Shown here one piece after another: positions 24,511-36,673 of a stretch of 64,000 nucleotides of DNA. Origin of the DNA: Sipunculus nudus (taxonomy: Eukaryota > Annelida > Sipuncula > Golfingiida > Sipunculidae); NCBI GenBank assembly GCA_026874595.1, contig CM049315.1, positions 73,103,401 to 73,167,400 on the forward strand, written 5' to 3'. A program made the position numbers and the translations under genes. How positions within the stretch are numbered: the stretch's first letter is position 1; each line of letters starts with the position of its first letter. The notes beneath the pieces are model-generated. The model did no database searches. It was not told the DNA's origin and worked only from the letters and a program-made list of their open reading frames with translations.

Positions 24511-25165
24511 ACAGATGTCCCTTTCATTGTGCAGCAGTCTTACATGTGTCTGTGTAGCGCTAGCATTGTCCGTTGCCATGGATTGGAGACGGCTGAGCTG
24601 GGCCGGCCCACGTGCGTACCCTGGCGTGTATAGACACAGCGCTCGTCTGGAAATTTCTGGGCTGTACGCGTGTCTTGTAATGTTCTTTCGACATGTGTAT
24701 TATGTATTGTTGGTTTTTTTTGGATTGTTCGTGAAATGGAAAGTTCTCGGCTGGAGGTGAAAAGTTATAAATAAGGGGCTGTGTTTAGAGCCGAGAGAGA
24801 AGAGAAAGAGAAATATTCCAGCGGACACGGAAGAGTGTGAGTCAGTTTTGACCTATCCGATAAATGCAGTAGTTACAGGGATTCTGAGAACTCTGAGCTT
24901 TACTTTGGACTATCTGAACTGTTTACGTGGATTATTGGTTTTAAAGGACTTGTTGTAGCTGTGACAGTGGTGGTATCCAGGTACTGTACACTTCATTTAT
25001 TACACTGTGTAATTGTATTGATTTGCTGTTGTACTGTTGTCACTGTGTAATTGTATTGATTTAGTGTATTGTAATATTAGGATTGTTTTAAGAATAAATT
25101 AAATTTATTTGTTAACAAAAAAACACTGACTTCTTTATTCATTCCCCTAGACATTTCACGCTGCC
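24251..25165 (+). repeat. Triplicated segment, copy 2
   Basis: Same layout as copy 1, with only a few substitutions and a shorter AT tract. The junction joins the element's ACGCTGCC end directly to the TTGGAGCTATATCACGG flank, which marks the duplication breakpoint. Confidence 0.85.
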
Positions 25166-25374
25166 TTGGAGCTATATCACGGTCACAGCAACAGCACCGG
25201 CCGCGTCACAGGGACTTCGCAAGAGCAGAGAATGCATCCAGTACCAGAGTCAATTGTGGGCTAAGTACTCGCCTAGATATGCTAGACCAAAGCTCCAAGA
25301 AGGCTGCATTCATAAACCAATTACATGCAGTTATACTTTTGCGAGGTGGATGCAGATTATCTGTAAGAAAATGT

Positions 25375-25432
<58 letters not shown>

Positions 25433-26087
25433 ACAGATGTCCCTTTTATTGTGCAGCAGTCTTACATGTGTCTGTGTAGCGCTAGCATTGTCCGTTGCCA
25501 TGGATTGGAGACGGCTGAGCTGGGCCGGCCCACGTGCGTACCCTGGCGTGTATAGACACAGCGCTCGTCTGGAAATTTCTGGGCTGTACGCGTGTCTTGT
25601 AATGTTCTTTCAACATGTGTATTATGTATTGATGGGTTCTTTGGGATTGTTCGTGAAATGGAAAGTTCTCGGCTGGAGGTGAAAAGTTATAAATAAGGGG
25701 CTGTGTTTAGAGCCGAGAGAGAAGAGAAAAAGAAATATTCCAGCGGACACGGAAGAGTGTGAGTAAGTTTTGACCTATCCGATAAGTGCAGTAGTTACAG
25801 GGATTCTGAGAACTCTGAGCTTTACTTTGGACTATCTGAACTGTTTACGTGGATTATTGGTTTTAAAGGACTTGTTGTCGCTGTGACAGTGGTGGTATCC
25901 AGGTACTTTACACTTCATTTATTACACTGTGTAATTGTATTGATTTGCTGTTGTACTGTTGTCACTGTGTTATTGTATTGATTTAGTGTATTGTAATATT
26001 AGGATTGTTTTAAGAATAAATTAAATTTATTTGTTAACAAAAAAACACTGACTTCTTTATTCATTCCCCTAGACATTTCACGCTGCC
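25166..26087 (+). repeat. Triplicated segment, copy 3
   Basis: Third unit. Only this copy continues past ACGCTGCC into TAGTGTTACAGAATCTG and about 60 further bases also present at the 37.8 and 60.4 kb copies, so it keeps the ancestral 3' side. Confidence 0.85.
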
Positions 26088-27040
26088 TAGTGTTACAGAA
26101 TCTGTTTTTTTTTCTATCTCCATAACAAACTTAATGCTCGTCACGACTATGTGAAACAAATAATTACACAAAAAAGTATGAACATTTTCATAAATATTTC
26201 AAGTTAATTCAAATAAGAAGAAGAGTGACTGTGACGTGGATGAATTATAGTGTTCTCTATATGCCGTTCCTTGCAAGAACTCTGGGCAGTGTTTGAACTT
26301 TGCCTTTATTGAAAAAAATAGGAAACGTAGTGACGCAAATATTGTTCAATTTAGTTTCTTTTCAGTGCATGTTGAAATAAGACTGGTACGTATAACCCGC
26401 GTGACCTTTGGGTATTTTTTTGCAAAATTTTATGTCACATGCATCGTTTTACATGTTATGTAAACTGTTACATGTTATGGGAACTGCCTGAAATAATTCT
26501 GAATGCATTTATGGTTTTCTCATATTTTGTCATACTAGGTAAATTCCTGATTTAATATATGTAACATTTTTATAGCTTTTTTTAAATGTCTTTGAATAAA
26601 TTAAAAAAAAAAATCAGGTTCATGGTAAATTTAACGAACGTTTATTCTTTAGATACATTCCAGCTTGATGTTTATTTGGGAAAAAGTACCTGATTACTTA
26701 TTCTGATGATAATTAGATAATTACTACTTTAGGCATTGTTGAATATATCCAGGACAGTTATACAACATAGAATTAAGTGTGATTGTGGGTATTATCGTTT
26801 ATAATTGTAATATTGTACAAGATATGCCCTAAAATATACTGAATGTATTTATATTTCACATCAGCTTTCATGGTATATTATCATGTGACTTCGCAGGCAG
26901 TTGTTTAATTTCTTTTTTATTTGCCGTGCTTCACTAAACATGTATAGCACATCCCAAATGATTTGTGTTGATTAAACCTATTGGAGTGACAGTGACATCT
27001 TAATGTGAGTCATCAAGCCAATATACAACCCTACCCATAA
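26088..27040. other. No gene seen
   Basis: The first 70 bases are the 3' side of the LTR-like family. The rest is AT-rich without supported features. Confidence 0.5.
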
Positions 27041-27055
27041 TGAGATGAATGTTTG

Positions 27056-27101
<46 letters not shown>
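27056..27101. repeat. (AT)n(GT)n microsatellite
   Basis: A short AT run followed by about 18 GT units. Confidence 0.95.
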
Positions 27102-27105
<4 letters not shown>

Positions 27106-27259
27106 TGGGTGTAGGTGTACGGTGCTTGTGTGTGCACAATAACAAGCAATGCAGATCCTCAAACCATATTAAAACATATTCAAACTTAAAGAATGGAAAA
27201 CTAAAAAAGATTCTTTTAAACTTTTCCTTACGTGATTATTATGCTTTATAACAACGTTA

Positions 27260-27392
27260 TTGAACAGCGTTCTGCTAACCAAACAAAACTCCACACTTTA
27301 ACGTTCCAATCAGGTTATATGGTAACGTTATGCTGACATTCGGCTAACCTTCCCAGAACGTTCTGGGAACGTTATTTTGTTAGCTAGGTTTG
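27260..27392. repeat. AACGTT-rich palindromic repeat
   Basis: Contains the perfect 16-base palindrome CCCAGAACGTTCTGGG at 27352-27367 and several GCTAACC/AACGTT motifs in both orientations. It resembles the terminus of a TIR element; no partner end was found. Confidence 0.45.
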
Positions 27393-27918
27393 CAGGTCTG
27401 ACAAAAAGTTTTGTTACAAAACAAGTTTTGTTTTTATTATATCGCAAAGGTTTCTTACATTCATTACGCACCGGTTCTAGTACACTGTTTCTTGAGGGAG
27501 TCCATGACTGTGCTGATCTGTCTGATCGCAAAATCGTTTCCTGTATTTTAACCGTAACCAGGCCACGTCAATGCAAAAGACTTGTGACCTCGCGGAACAT
27601 CCGAGCGATTTCGCTTTATGAAGTGCGGTCTCATATTAAGGAGATGGTAGCATCTGCAGAATTAGGTCAGTCAGCCTGTTTTGACCTGGACTCTCTCGTT
27701 GTCATGTACAATGATGGGCTCAGACATGCATGTTCTTGACCGCTGTGCACCGTCTGTTACTAGAATTGTGAGAGATAAGACCTTCGGCCTCGTGGTTGCC
27801 TGATGACATCAGAGTTGCACGCCTTAAACGGAGGTAAGCGGAAAGACGCTGGCGAAGTTCAGGTCTAACTGTCCATCGTGAAATCTTCGTCAGAGAAAGA
27901 GCTGTGGTCAGTGCCTCC
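27393..27918 (+). pseudogene. LINE ORF2 fragment (region before reverse transcriptase)
   Basis: The frame carries HDCADLSDRKIVSCILTVTR, then SRNIRAISLYEVRSHIKEMV, and SLVVMYNDGLRHACS. After a frame change it reads LDRCAPSVTRIVRDKTF, PDDIRVARLKRR and AERRWRSSGLTVHREIF. This order is typical of the linker between endonuclease and reverse transcriptase in CR1/L2-type LINEs. It is cut by a long G run at about 27919 and carries frameshifts, so it is not functional. It likely belongs with the reverse transcriptase at 29965. Confidence 0.75.
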
Positions 27919-29895
27919 GGGGGGGGGGGGGGGGGGGGGTCGGCCGGTACATCGTACCGGGGCCAAAAAGGGCCCGGGCTGGCGAAAAATAAAAAAGTTG
28001 GAAGTATGGAAGACTCATCTAAATTATTTATTTAAGTGACATATTGATCTTAATCCGGATTCCGGAGTGTAAAGAATGGGCCCGGCTGATTTTCGGGATT
28101 TTCACAGGAGCCTATATGTAATGCATGAACATTATATTTTTAACGTGTTTATTAAGTGGAACCAGTTGTTAAAGGGGACCCTATAGTGAAAATATTGTCC
28201 AATAAAAAGTTTATAAATGAAAATAAGGAAGACTTTCTTTTTTGCAATAACTTTTACATGTTTTGAATCAGGTAGGTCTGTGGGGCCCGGTCCACCAAGG
28301 AGTTGTATTAGGCCTGGGGACTATGTATATTTTATTTGTTTATCTGTTACATGGTTTCAATGAGGAGGATGTGAGGTGGCCTTTGGAGGCCAAAGGATTT
28401 ATCAGTCTAAAAATTACTTTAAATAGCAATTTCTTTTGGCTTGTGTGTATCTTTTTGTATGACTTTAATCATGCGGGACCGTTCAAAGGGGCCATAGTTT
28501 TCTGGGGAAGTTGGACTTAAATACATAAAAAATGGAAAATGTATAATTAGTTTTAAGTGTCATTCTGCTTTTAATCCAGACTGATCGCTGCGAAGTTTTT
28601 TTTTTTTTTTGGGGGGGGGAGGGGGTGTCAAAGGGGGCCCGGCCTGGTGAAAGTGTCTTAATTAAGGCCCAAAAAAAACTGGAAATAGGCCTATGGGGAG
28701 ACTTTTATATTTGAGATATATGTTTGAACAGCTTCTACAAAAAGGTCTTTCAGCAAATTGAACCTGATCAAGAATTTTTTAAGGACGACAATGGCACAAG
28801 GTCGTCTTGCTGATTTGCCAGATTGAGTCGAAACTTGCCCGATCAATTGATTTCGATCTTGTCATCAGAAACTTTTCACAAAGAAAGGCAAGAAAAGCCC
28901 ATTTTTAGCACAGCTGACGGTCAGCAATGCCAAGAATGGGCCTCGGTATAACAGCATACATATCATAACCGTCATTCCTTGATGCTATATGACTAATGAG
29001 CTCTCCTTGAAAATCTAAATTATATTTTAGCTGTATTGTTAACTATGAGTTATTACACGTTTACTATAATTGGTCCAATCTGAGTAAAACAATATTCACA
29101 ATCAGCAGTGATAATTTCTCTTTCAATGGCCTTGCAATTAATGTATTCATTATAATTGTGTTTGCCTACTTTTTAATATCGATGTAAGCAGATGTTGGCA
29201 CCTAAATTCAGTTGCTTTGATTAAAATGATTATGTAAACTCCTAAACTGCCATTTAGGTTTCTGAGTAAAAACACATCCACAGGCGCCTGTGGTTTGGTT
29301 ATTGTCCGCATGAAGTGTTTATTTAAAAGAAAGTACACTTCTTGTCAGCCTGTCACCAAACGAAATATGAAAACGATTCCTAATGCCCATTATACAGAAT
29401 TTATCCATAGATGACCAGGAACTTTTCCCGAAAAAAATTGCTAAAATTTCCCACAAGTGGCTGCACCAAGGGTCCAATGATATCTGTATGGACAGTTTAA
29501 TCGGCTAGGTTATACCGTATGTGGCCTCGACTACATTTCATGTTTCTATTTCTTTAAAGCTATGATACATATTGAAATTTATATCCACATTACCATTAAC
29601 TCCATATCCCCCATCACCATGCACTATTTGGATAATCAAACGGCTCTGTTATTTAGATCCTTAGACTCTTTTGGACATTTTGTATTTCTTTTCTATTTTC
29701 TTATGCGGTGCTTTCAATAAAATGTTCTCAGTTACGTGTCACAAATAAGGCAAATTGTGCTCATCAGCTCCACAATAGGCAATTGACCTATTGGTCACCT
29801 ATAATTTATTTTAATATGTGCCACGCATATTTTTAAATTTGATTTTCTCGGGTTTTTAATTACGTGTATTCCTATTTTCATAGTTTTTCAATATA

Positions 29896-29932
<37 letters not shown>

Positions 29933-29964
29933 GTGCTGGGAGGGGGCAGGGCCGCAGGGGCTCG
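27919..29964. other. Probable insertion splitting the LINE; no gene seen
   Basis: Starts at a G run of about 20 bases. It includes GGCCCGGCC-type stretches near 27955-28110 and 28610-28680 and an (AT)n(ATA)n tract at 29888-29934. No coding domain is visible. The LINE frames on either side nearly abut, so this interval may be a later insertion or rearrangement. Confidence 0.45.
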
Positions 29965-31991
29965 GCAACGTTTTTGTACCGCCTTAAAAGAATCCTCTCG
30001 GAGGCCCTGGCTGTAGTGAAAGCAGTCATTTATCAGCCTAAGAGACAATTCTACATGGATAAGATTGACTCCATTTCGTCATCAAAACAGCTGTTTTCTG
30101 TGTCTGGTGAGCTTCAGGGCAAGTCCCGGATTATACCTTTGCCAATTGATATACCTCGCTGTGACCTTCCGAAACGTTTCTGTGACTTTTTCTTGGCCAA
30201 GATTGAAGGTATCCGTCGGGAACTTGACTCTTGTGTATGTGAACCTCCTAATTTTGATATTTATGATGGTCCCACTATGTCCTGGTTTACACCAGGGACT
30301 GTTCAGGAGATACATGAACTTATAATGTCATCACCAACAAAAAGCTGTATACTTGATCCCTTCCATACTCCCCTTCTTAAGCAATGCATAGATGACCTTA
30401 CTCCATTGATTACATTCATTATAAATATCTCTCTATCAACAGGTACAGTCCCTTTTCAGTTTACAGAGGCTGTCCTGACCCCACTTTTGAAGAAGCTGGG
30501 ATTAGATCCAAATGACCTAAAACATTTTAGGCCAGTTTCAAACCTTCCCTTCGTTTATAAAATCCTTGAGAAGACTATTTTTAAAGAGGTTACAATGTCA
30601 TCTTTATGAAAATAGCTTAATGGAAATCCATCAGTCCGCGTGTAGAAGGCACCATATAGCACAGAGACCGCCGTACTGAGTGTCATGGATGTTCTACTGA
30701 TGGCGGCAGACGAGAGACTCGTTTCTCTCCTAGTATTGTTGGACCTCAGTGCAGCGTTTGACACGCTTGATCATTGCATTTTGCTTAAAAGACTAGAAAT
30801 TACCTTTGGTATACACGGCACCGCGCTTTCATGGTTTACTTCATACCTTGCCAATCGTTCCCAAGCTGTTATGGTCGACGGTAGAAAATCAGACCCATGT
30901 ACTTTGTTGTATGGGGTTCCCCAGGGATCCGTGTTAAGACCTATATTGTTCACTTTATATTCACAGCCCCTATCTCGCATAATATCCGCACATGATTGTT
31001 CTTTTCATAAGTATGCTGATGACACTGAACTGTCAAAATGTAGTCAACCAGGTGAGTTCAGCTATTTTTAGTTAAGCATACAAGCTTGTATTGAGGATAT
31101 ACTATCATGGATGACCAGCAACAAACTTAAATTGAATACTGACAAGACTGAAATTATGCCTGTCGGATCTAAACCCCTTCTAAGGATGACTCACAATGAG
31201 TTTATTAGCATTGGGGGCTGCACTGTTCCTTTACAAAATTCAGTGAAGTATCTAGGTGTTAAGATTGATCGTAATTTTTCAATGCATGATTATTTTAGTA
31301 GTTTATGTCGTGCGGCCTTTCTCGAGCTCCGCCGTATAGCTTCAATCCGGCGTTTCCTCTCTATTAATGCGTGTTGTCGGTTCATTTGCGCCACAGTAAT
31401 ATCTCGCCTGGATTACTGTAATTCAGTTCTTGCTGGGTTACCTGCAGAGCAAGTCTCGCGGCTACAGATGGTCCAGAGTAATGCTGCGCGTCTCATTCTT
31501 AAGAAGCGTAAGACCGACCACGTCACCCCGCTGCTCAAACGGCTTCCCGTCAAGTACCGCGTACAATACAAAATTGCTGTTTTTGTTTACCGCCGTATTG
31601 ATGACTCACTTTCATCATATTTGACTAAAAAAATAATAACCTAACGGCCTTTGCATACGCTGCCCTCGGCTGGCGGACATCTTCTTAAAGTACCAAAGTG
31701 TAATATGGAAATCGGTGAACGTTCCTTCCGTCTCATAGCCCCAAAAGTTTGGAATTCACTTCCCATTACACTTAGAAAATCTCCAACTCTTGTATCATTT
31801 AAAACTAATTGCAAGCTTTTTGTAATTAATATGCATCACTTTTTTTCTGGGTCAGGCACAGGGAGTAGATTTCAATGAAATTGTATGCGAGTATGTGTGT
31901 TTTTGTGTGTGTGTGTGAATTGCGCTGAGTCCGACCATCGGAGAATTGGCGCTATGTAAAGACTATATTATTATTATTATTATTATTATTA
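29965..31991 (+). pseudogene. CR1/L2-like LINE reverse transcriptase and 3' end, inactive
   Basis: The opening part carries LKHFRPVSNLPFVYKILEKT. The fingers/palm part has LLDLSAAFDTLDHCILLKRL, GVPQGSVL and the catalytic box FHKYADDTEL. The 3' domain has LDYCNSVLAGLP and GERSFRLIAPKVWNSLP. Frameshifts lie near 30590 and 30655, and in-frame stops near 31068 and 31642. The element ends with GGCGCTATGTAAAGAC and an (ATT)n tail, the usual terminus of this LINE type. Reverse transcription of its own RNA would have been its role; this copy is dead. Confidence 0.9.
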
Positions 31992-32204
31992 AATGCAGTG
32001 CCACTTAAAGATTAATTGGCTTTAAACAATGGGTGATAATAGGGGGCGTTACTTTGTAAACAAGGTGATGTCTAAATTTATCTGTATTACCTACTGAAGT
32101 GATAGTCTATTAATCATGATATTTAATCACATTTAGCCCGAAATGATTTATTGTTTAAGATATTTAATTATGAGTATAAATTTATTATTTATTGAGTTTT
32201 ACAG

Positions 32205-32356
32205 AGAGATACCCAAACTGGTTTGCAAGTATGAAGGCGAAAATAGCTAGCGCAGACAAAGGTTTCAACGTGTTATCAGAGCATATATGCTCAAGACACT
32301 TTGAGGACAACTATTTTGTTATTGTCATGTCTCTTTCGTGGAGCAGCAAAATGTAA
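32205..32356 (+). CDS. THAP zinc-finger exon (partial domain)
   Basis: The acceptor TGAGTTTTACAG precedes 32205. The frame reads YPNWFASMKAKIASADKGF and LSEHICSRHFEDNYF, then runs on to TAA at 32354-32356. The W...C..HF..D.F spacing matches the second half of a THAP DNA-binding domain; the first Cys pair would lie in an upstream exon I did not find. The domain occurs in host regulators and in P-element and Kolobok-like transposases. A true splice donor may lie before the stop. Confidence 0.6.
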
Positions 32357-32369
32357 ACACTTAATATGA

Positions 32370-33170
32370 TAAAAACATATAAAGCCTCACAGAATGTGTA
32401 TGGAAAGTCTTTATTGCAATCCATGTACACACTAATTTTCCAGTGGCAATATATTTTTTTCAGGGAAAATGTTAATTTTTCCAGTACAGTTAGCATGAGC
32501 ACGGTTTTTTATTAATACTTTACTTAAAACTTGCACTCTGCTTGGAAGTATTTACGATTAGTCTTAGTTTCTTAGTACTGCTGCAACCAGTGTGTAAAGG
32601 TACTTGTCGTAATTGCCACACAATACATAACAAGCATATATTAGACTTCAGGAATCTGGCATGTTGATACAATATCATGTGAACACATACTTGTCAGCCA
32701 CATAATGAATAATGTGCCAAGAACTTAACCGGCATGGATTCCTTTTCCATGAACAACAATATTTAGCATACACATTACACATCATTTCATACAATTTTCA
32801 ATTTTACAAGTTTCCCACATCACAAATTAGTATTACATCATGACAATGTAAAAAAATGTGGAAAAATTATTACAATAAATTGAAAAATATAGATATATTC
32901 TGAATTAACAATAAAGCTAGCTGTGGTAAAATCCAGACGTGGTGATGTGAAACCCCATATATACACGCACTACACAGTCTTCCTTTCTCTGCTGTTCCTG
33001 AGCAAGAATGGGAACGTATTGTTGTTAAGCATGTCATACAGTCATTGTTGTTTATATGTCACATGCTAGTGGAAACTGCAAGTGTTGCTGCTTTGGTTAC
33101 TTGGCAGTTGTAGCTCACCATCTCTATCCCATTTGGGTATCCCTTAAATTTGTATAAAGACATCGTGTAT
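32370..33170. other. No gene seen
   Basis: AT-rich sequence without supported coding or repeat content. Confidence 0.45.
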
Positions 33171-33177
33171 AAATCAT

Positions 33178-33331
33178 TTAGTTTACAGAAGATGAATAGG
33201 TTCTGCATTTCCACTGGTTGCTCAGGTAACGGGTTTTGAAGACCTCTTTCTTAACTGAGACGCAGGTCTGATGGAACCAGCCTAAGCATGTGGAACATTG
33301 AACGATTCTTACCTCTCCATTGTCGGGCAAC
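33178..33331 (-). pseudogene. PHD-finger fragment
   Basis: After a TATATATAG acceptor at 33332, the minus strand encodes LPDNGEVRIVQCSTCLGWFH, QTCVSVKKEVF and LSNQWKCRTY, ending at TAA. The C..C...WFH..CV...W.C pattern is a PHD zinc finger lacking its first Cys pair, expected in the previous exon. The last zinc ligand is Tyr rather than Cys (WKCRTY), so the fold is probably damaged. PHD fingers occur in chromatin readers and in the ORF1 of some LINEs. Confidence 0.65.
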
Positions 33332-33524
33332 CTATATATACAGTGAGTGGGGACTGTTAAAGGAGGCCTTATTGTGCTGGTGAAAGCACTGGTGAACAAT
33401 GCTAGAAAGACAGGATGTGTTAATCAGTCAAGACTTGCGGGGTATATCGATATTGCTGCGACTATCGATGGCATTATACATAACGACACACTGCCAAACA
33501 AAAACGGCCGAGATATAGTTCCTG

Positions 33525-33527
<3 letters not shown>

Positions 33528-33574
<47 letters not shown>

Positions 33575-33635
33575 AAAATAACCACCCCTCGTTATAAGGA
33601 ATTATCAAGCAGAGAAATCAGTAGCCACTTTCGGA

Positions 33636-33685
<50 letters not shown>
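33528..33685. repeat. Two (AT)n tracts
   Basis: Tracts at about 33528-33572 and 33640-33685. The second abuts the TIR element at 33686. Confidence 0.95.
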
Positions 33686-33689
<4 letters not shown>

Positions 33690-35699
33690 CATGGGTCGAA
33701 TACAAGAGAAATCTATTCGAATACGAATACGAATACAGAAGGGGTACAAGAATACAAATTCGAATACAAATACTCTAAAACGGAAATGTATTCGAATACA
33801 AATACGAATACAAATACAAACGTATTCATGAATACCAATATGAATACAATTTAATGAAACAAAAAGAAACTATCAAGGATCATTTTTGTTTAATAGAATT
33901 AACTACAATCATCATATATTCACACTTGCAAAATGTATTTTAGTCCAAAATCTAAATATTTATGCAATCCGCTGTGTAAGCATATACATTAACCCAAATC
34001 GCATAATGACGGAGTATTATATATTATGGCAGATTGTTACACTACCTGTTGTTACACTGCTTGTCAATGAAACCAGAAAGAGAGAGAGAGAGAGAAATAG
34101 GGGACGATTTATTAAATTTCAGATTGATAACGCATTTAAAATAAAACAAATAAGAGAGAGAGAGCAATTTATTATATATAATTATTTAAAAAGGAGACGG
34201 ATTTATTAAAATTAATTTTTTAATTATTGTAATTGAAATAAATATTAGACTTTCTCAGTACAATCATGAACATATCCTATATTAAATATATATTTTTAGC
34301 TGGAAATTTAAAAGATTTCAAATGTTTATGAAGACTAGTTTTTGCAGCCGTTAAAACAGTGTTATAGGAAACCTCTGTATAGGAAACTTCCGTGCGGCTA
34401 TTTAACTAATTAATTGGTTGTTTCTGTTGGCCTCTGTTTACACTGATAATTAACTAACACAGACTACCGCTGACGGTTGCAGCATGCTGACTCTAACAAT
34501 TACGACACCCCAGGCTAGCCCAGAACTAGCCCTGGAATATTTGCTCTTATATCAAATCTACACACTAGATTTATAATTAATTTACTTGTTACAATAATAT
34601 AACTATAGAACAAGAACTATAAAAAACTAACAAACTACAGAACAGTAAAAATGTGTGTGTGTGAGAGCCCTACCAGGCCCAAACCAGCCCCACGGGCTGC
34701 GTTGGCCCGTAACCGCCCCGCACCGCGGGCCCCCGCGGGCTGACCTTTTTTCAGAATTTTGTGGGGCGATGCGGGCCAAAAATAATTCTCTGCGGGGCGG
34801 GGCAGCTGCTGGCTCAAAGATTGGATATGCGGGGCGGGGTATGTGATATTTAAGTGCGGGTTTCTGGGGGTCGAAAACATGGTTAAATAGCGAGAAGATG
34901 ATCACATTTTACTTAAATGTTAAGCACAGCAAGTCATTTTATGTTCTTCGGTTACTCAATTTTTCGGAATTACTAAATAGCACTCGTGAAATATAAATTC
35001 CCTGAGTTTTGAGAAAGATTCATCTTTGCAGAGACCATTTTTCAGAATATTGCAAATGTACCTGGGAATAGCGTTGTATAATTATAGACTGTTCAGCACT
35101 GTAGGCCTATACTTGTGGCCAGTCTCAGATATAATGTAGAGCACCAGGATTATGCCTGTGATGTTATAATAGTCACAGCATGGGTGCATCTAGCTCTGTC
35201 ACCAGATGGATATAGCTTTACATACTGCAAAGACTGATTTGTGACAATCATAGATGATCATATGAGCACTGTCTAGTTAAAAGGACTGCATTAGCAAAGC
35301 AGATGGAGATAATGAGCATGGGGCTCATTTGATATCTATTCTTGTGCACACAACCATGATGTAGAACTGACTGATCTGACTCCCTCTGTACAGTTCCATA
35401 CCCTTCCCCTTTCAGCTAATTAGCTGATCATGGCTTGACAGGATTAAGCGCTTTGTCAAATAAAAGGTGTGAACTGTGGTGAGCAAATGGATAAAGAACA
35501 AAAGGTAAACAATATTAATGTATACTGCATGTATTCATGAAAAGTATTCATGAATGTGAATACTTCTGCAATGTATTCGAATACGAATACAAATACTTTG
35601 TACTTTTTACAAATGTATTCGAATACGAATATGAATACTGAAAATACCTGTATTCGAATACAATGAATATGAATACTGATTACGAATACCCCATGTCTG
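33686..35699. mobile_element. 2.0-kb hAT-like non-autonomous element
   Basis: The left end CAGACATGGGTCGAATAC pairs with the right end, which reverse complements to CAGACATGGGGTATTCG. Flanks are ATATATAT and ATATATAC, compatible with an 8-bp target duplication in AT sequence. Both ends carry many GTATTCGAATAC subterminal palindromes (about 33700-33850 and 35525-35690). No transposase frame is present. The 8-bp duplication and CAG terminus suggest the hAT group; the AT flank weakens the duplication evidence. Confidence 0.7.
34660..34875. repeat. GC-rich island with GGCCCG repeats inside the hAT-like element
   Basis: A locally GC-rich block of GGGCC/CCCGC motifs in otherwise AT-rich sequence. 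It starts near AGAGCCCTACCAGGCCC, so it may be a nested small element. Frames here are compositional only. Confidence 0.5.
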
Positions 35700-36180
35700 A
35701 TATATACATATATATATATCGAATCGACAAACCTGAAGCGCCAGCCACGTCATGTATATAAATACAGGAGCGGATCTAGGATTTAGGAAAAATAGGGTCC
35801 ATCGCAGGAGGACTAATGACAAAACCTGATCGAATTAAAGGTTTCAGATCCAAAGGAGGAGGAGGGGTGTCCAGACCGCAAAAAGGGTCTGAAACCCTTA
35901 AAAATGATTGCGGCTGCTGAACAGGGGCAGGAGGGTGTAGGAGGTCCGGAACCCCTGGACCCCTCCCCTGGATCCGCTTCTGAAAATAGTTACAGCAATG
36001 ACTGTAAATTAGGAAAGTAATAGAACATGTTTGAAGAAGACATAATCATAGTCATTCTGATGCAAGGTTTTAATTTAATTAATGAAGCAGGATTATGTAT
36101 ACTGTCGTTATAATAAAGATAAATCCCTCGCTCAGCTCCTAATTGCAAAGAAAGACTCTGGAGACCAGTCTTTTCTTGTT
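35700..36180. other. No gene seen
   Basis: Contains a dispersed GGATCTAGGATTTAGG-type repeat near 35770 also seen near 7006. No exon supported. Confidence 0.4.
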
Positions 36181-36195
36181 GTGCCGGTGATGCTG

Positions 36196-36383
36196 ATACG
36201 CATGCGCAGGTTTTATATCCTGCCATCATCTTCGTCCATTATGTTGGCCAGCTGTCGGTCAATATGGCGGTTGCTGGCGTGAATAAATATTTTTGTCTCC
36301 CGAGTAATTGCATTAGGTTTCTAATCATGGGGACAGAATGTCACGCATTTTATCTACTTGAACAATCTAAAGAACCAAAACAA
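36196..36383 (+). promoter_or_regulatory. Candidate promoter and first exon
   Basis: GCATGCGCAGG near 36200 resembles an NRF1 site. AATATGGCGGTTG at 36261 resembles a YY1 site over a start codon, a layout known from animal housekeeping promoters. The ATG at 36264 opens MAVAGVNKYFCLPSNCIRFL and ECHAFYLLEQSKEPKQ up to a GTATGT donor near 36384. No next exon was found, so this is tentative. Confidence 0.3.
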
Positions 36384-36673
36384 GTATGTGCAGGTAGAAA
36401 TATTTTGCTCATTAGCAAGAGTGATTTTTTTCCTCCCGTGATTAAAAACAAACATATTCTTTTACCAACATATTCGAACAATCATAGGGGGCACCCCAAG
36501 AGCCTGACCGGGGGGGGGGGCGTATTAGATGTGCTGGTTTTCAACTTCGGTGGGACAATATTTTGATGTGATTTTTGATAATAAGCTTAAGTTTTGCTGT
36601 TCCCAAGAATTTTAGGGGGGAAAGGGTACTCGCTCCCCGGGGTCCTCCCTCCCTCCCTGGTTTATCAGCTTAC

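Noticed and set aside
34627-34905. Pro/Arg-rich open frames in the GC-rich block
   Set aside because: Three overlapping frames on both strands are open simply because of GC-rich, stop-poor sequence.
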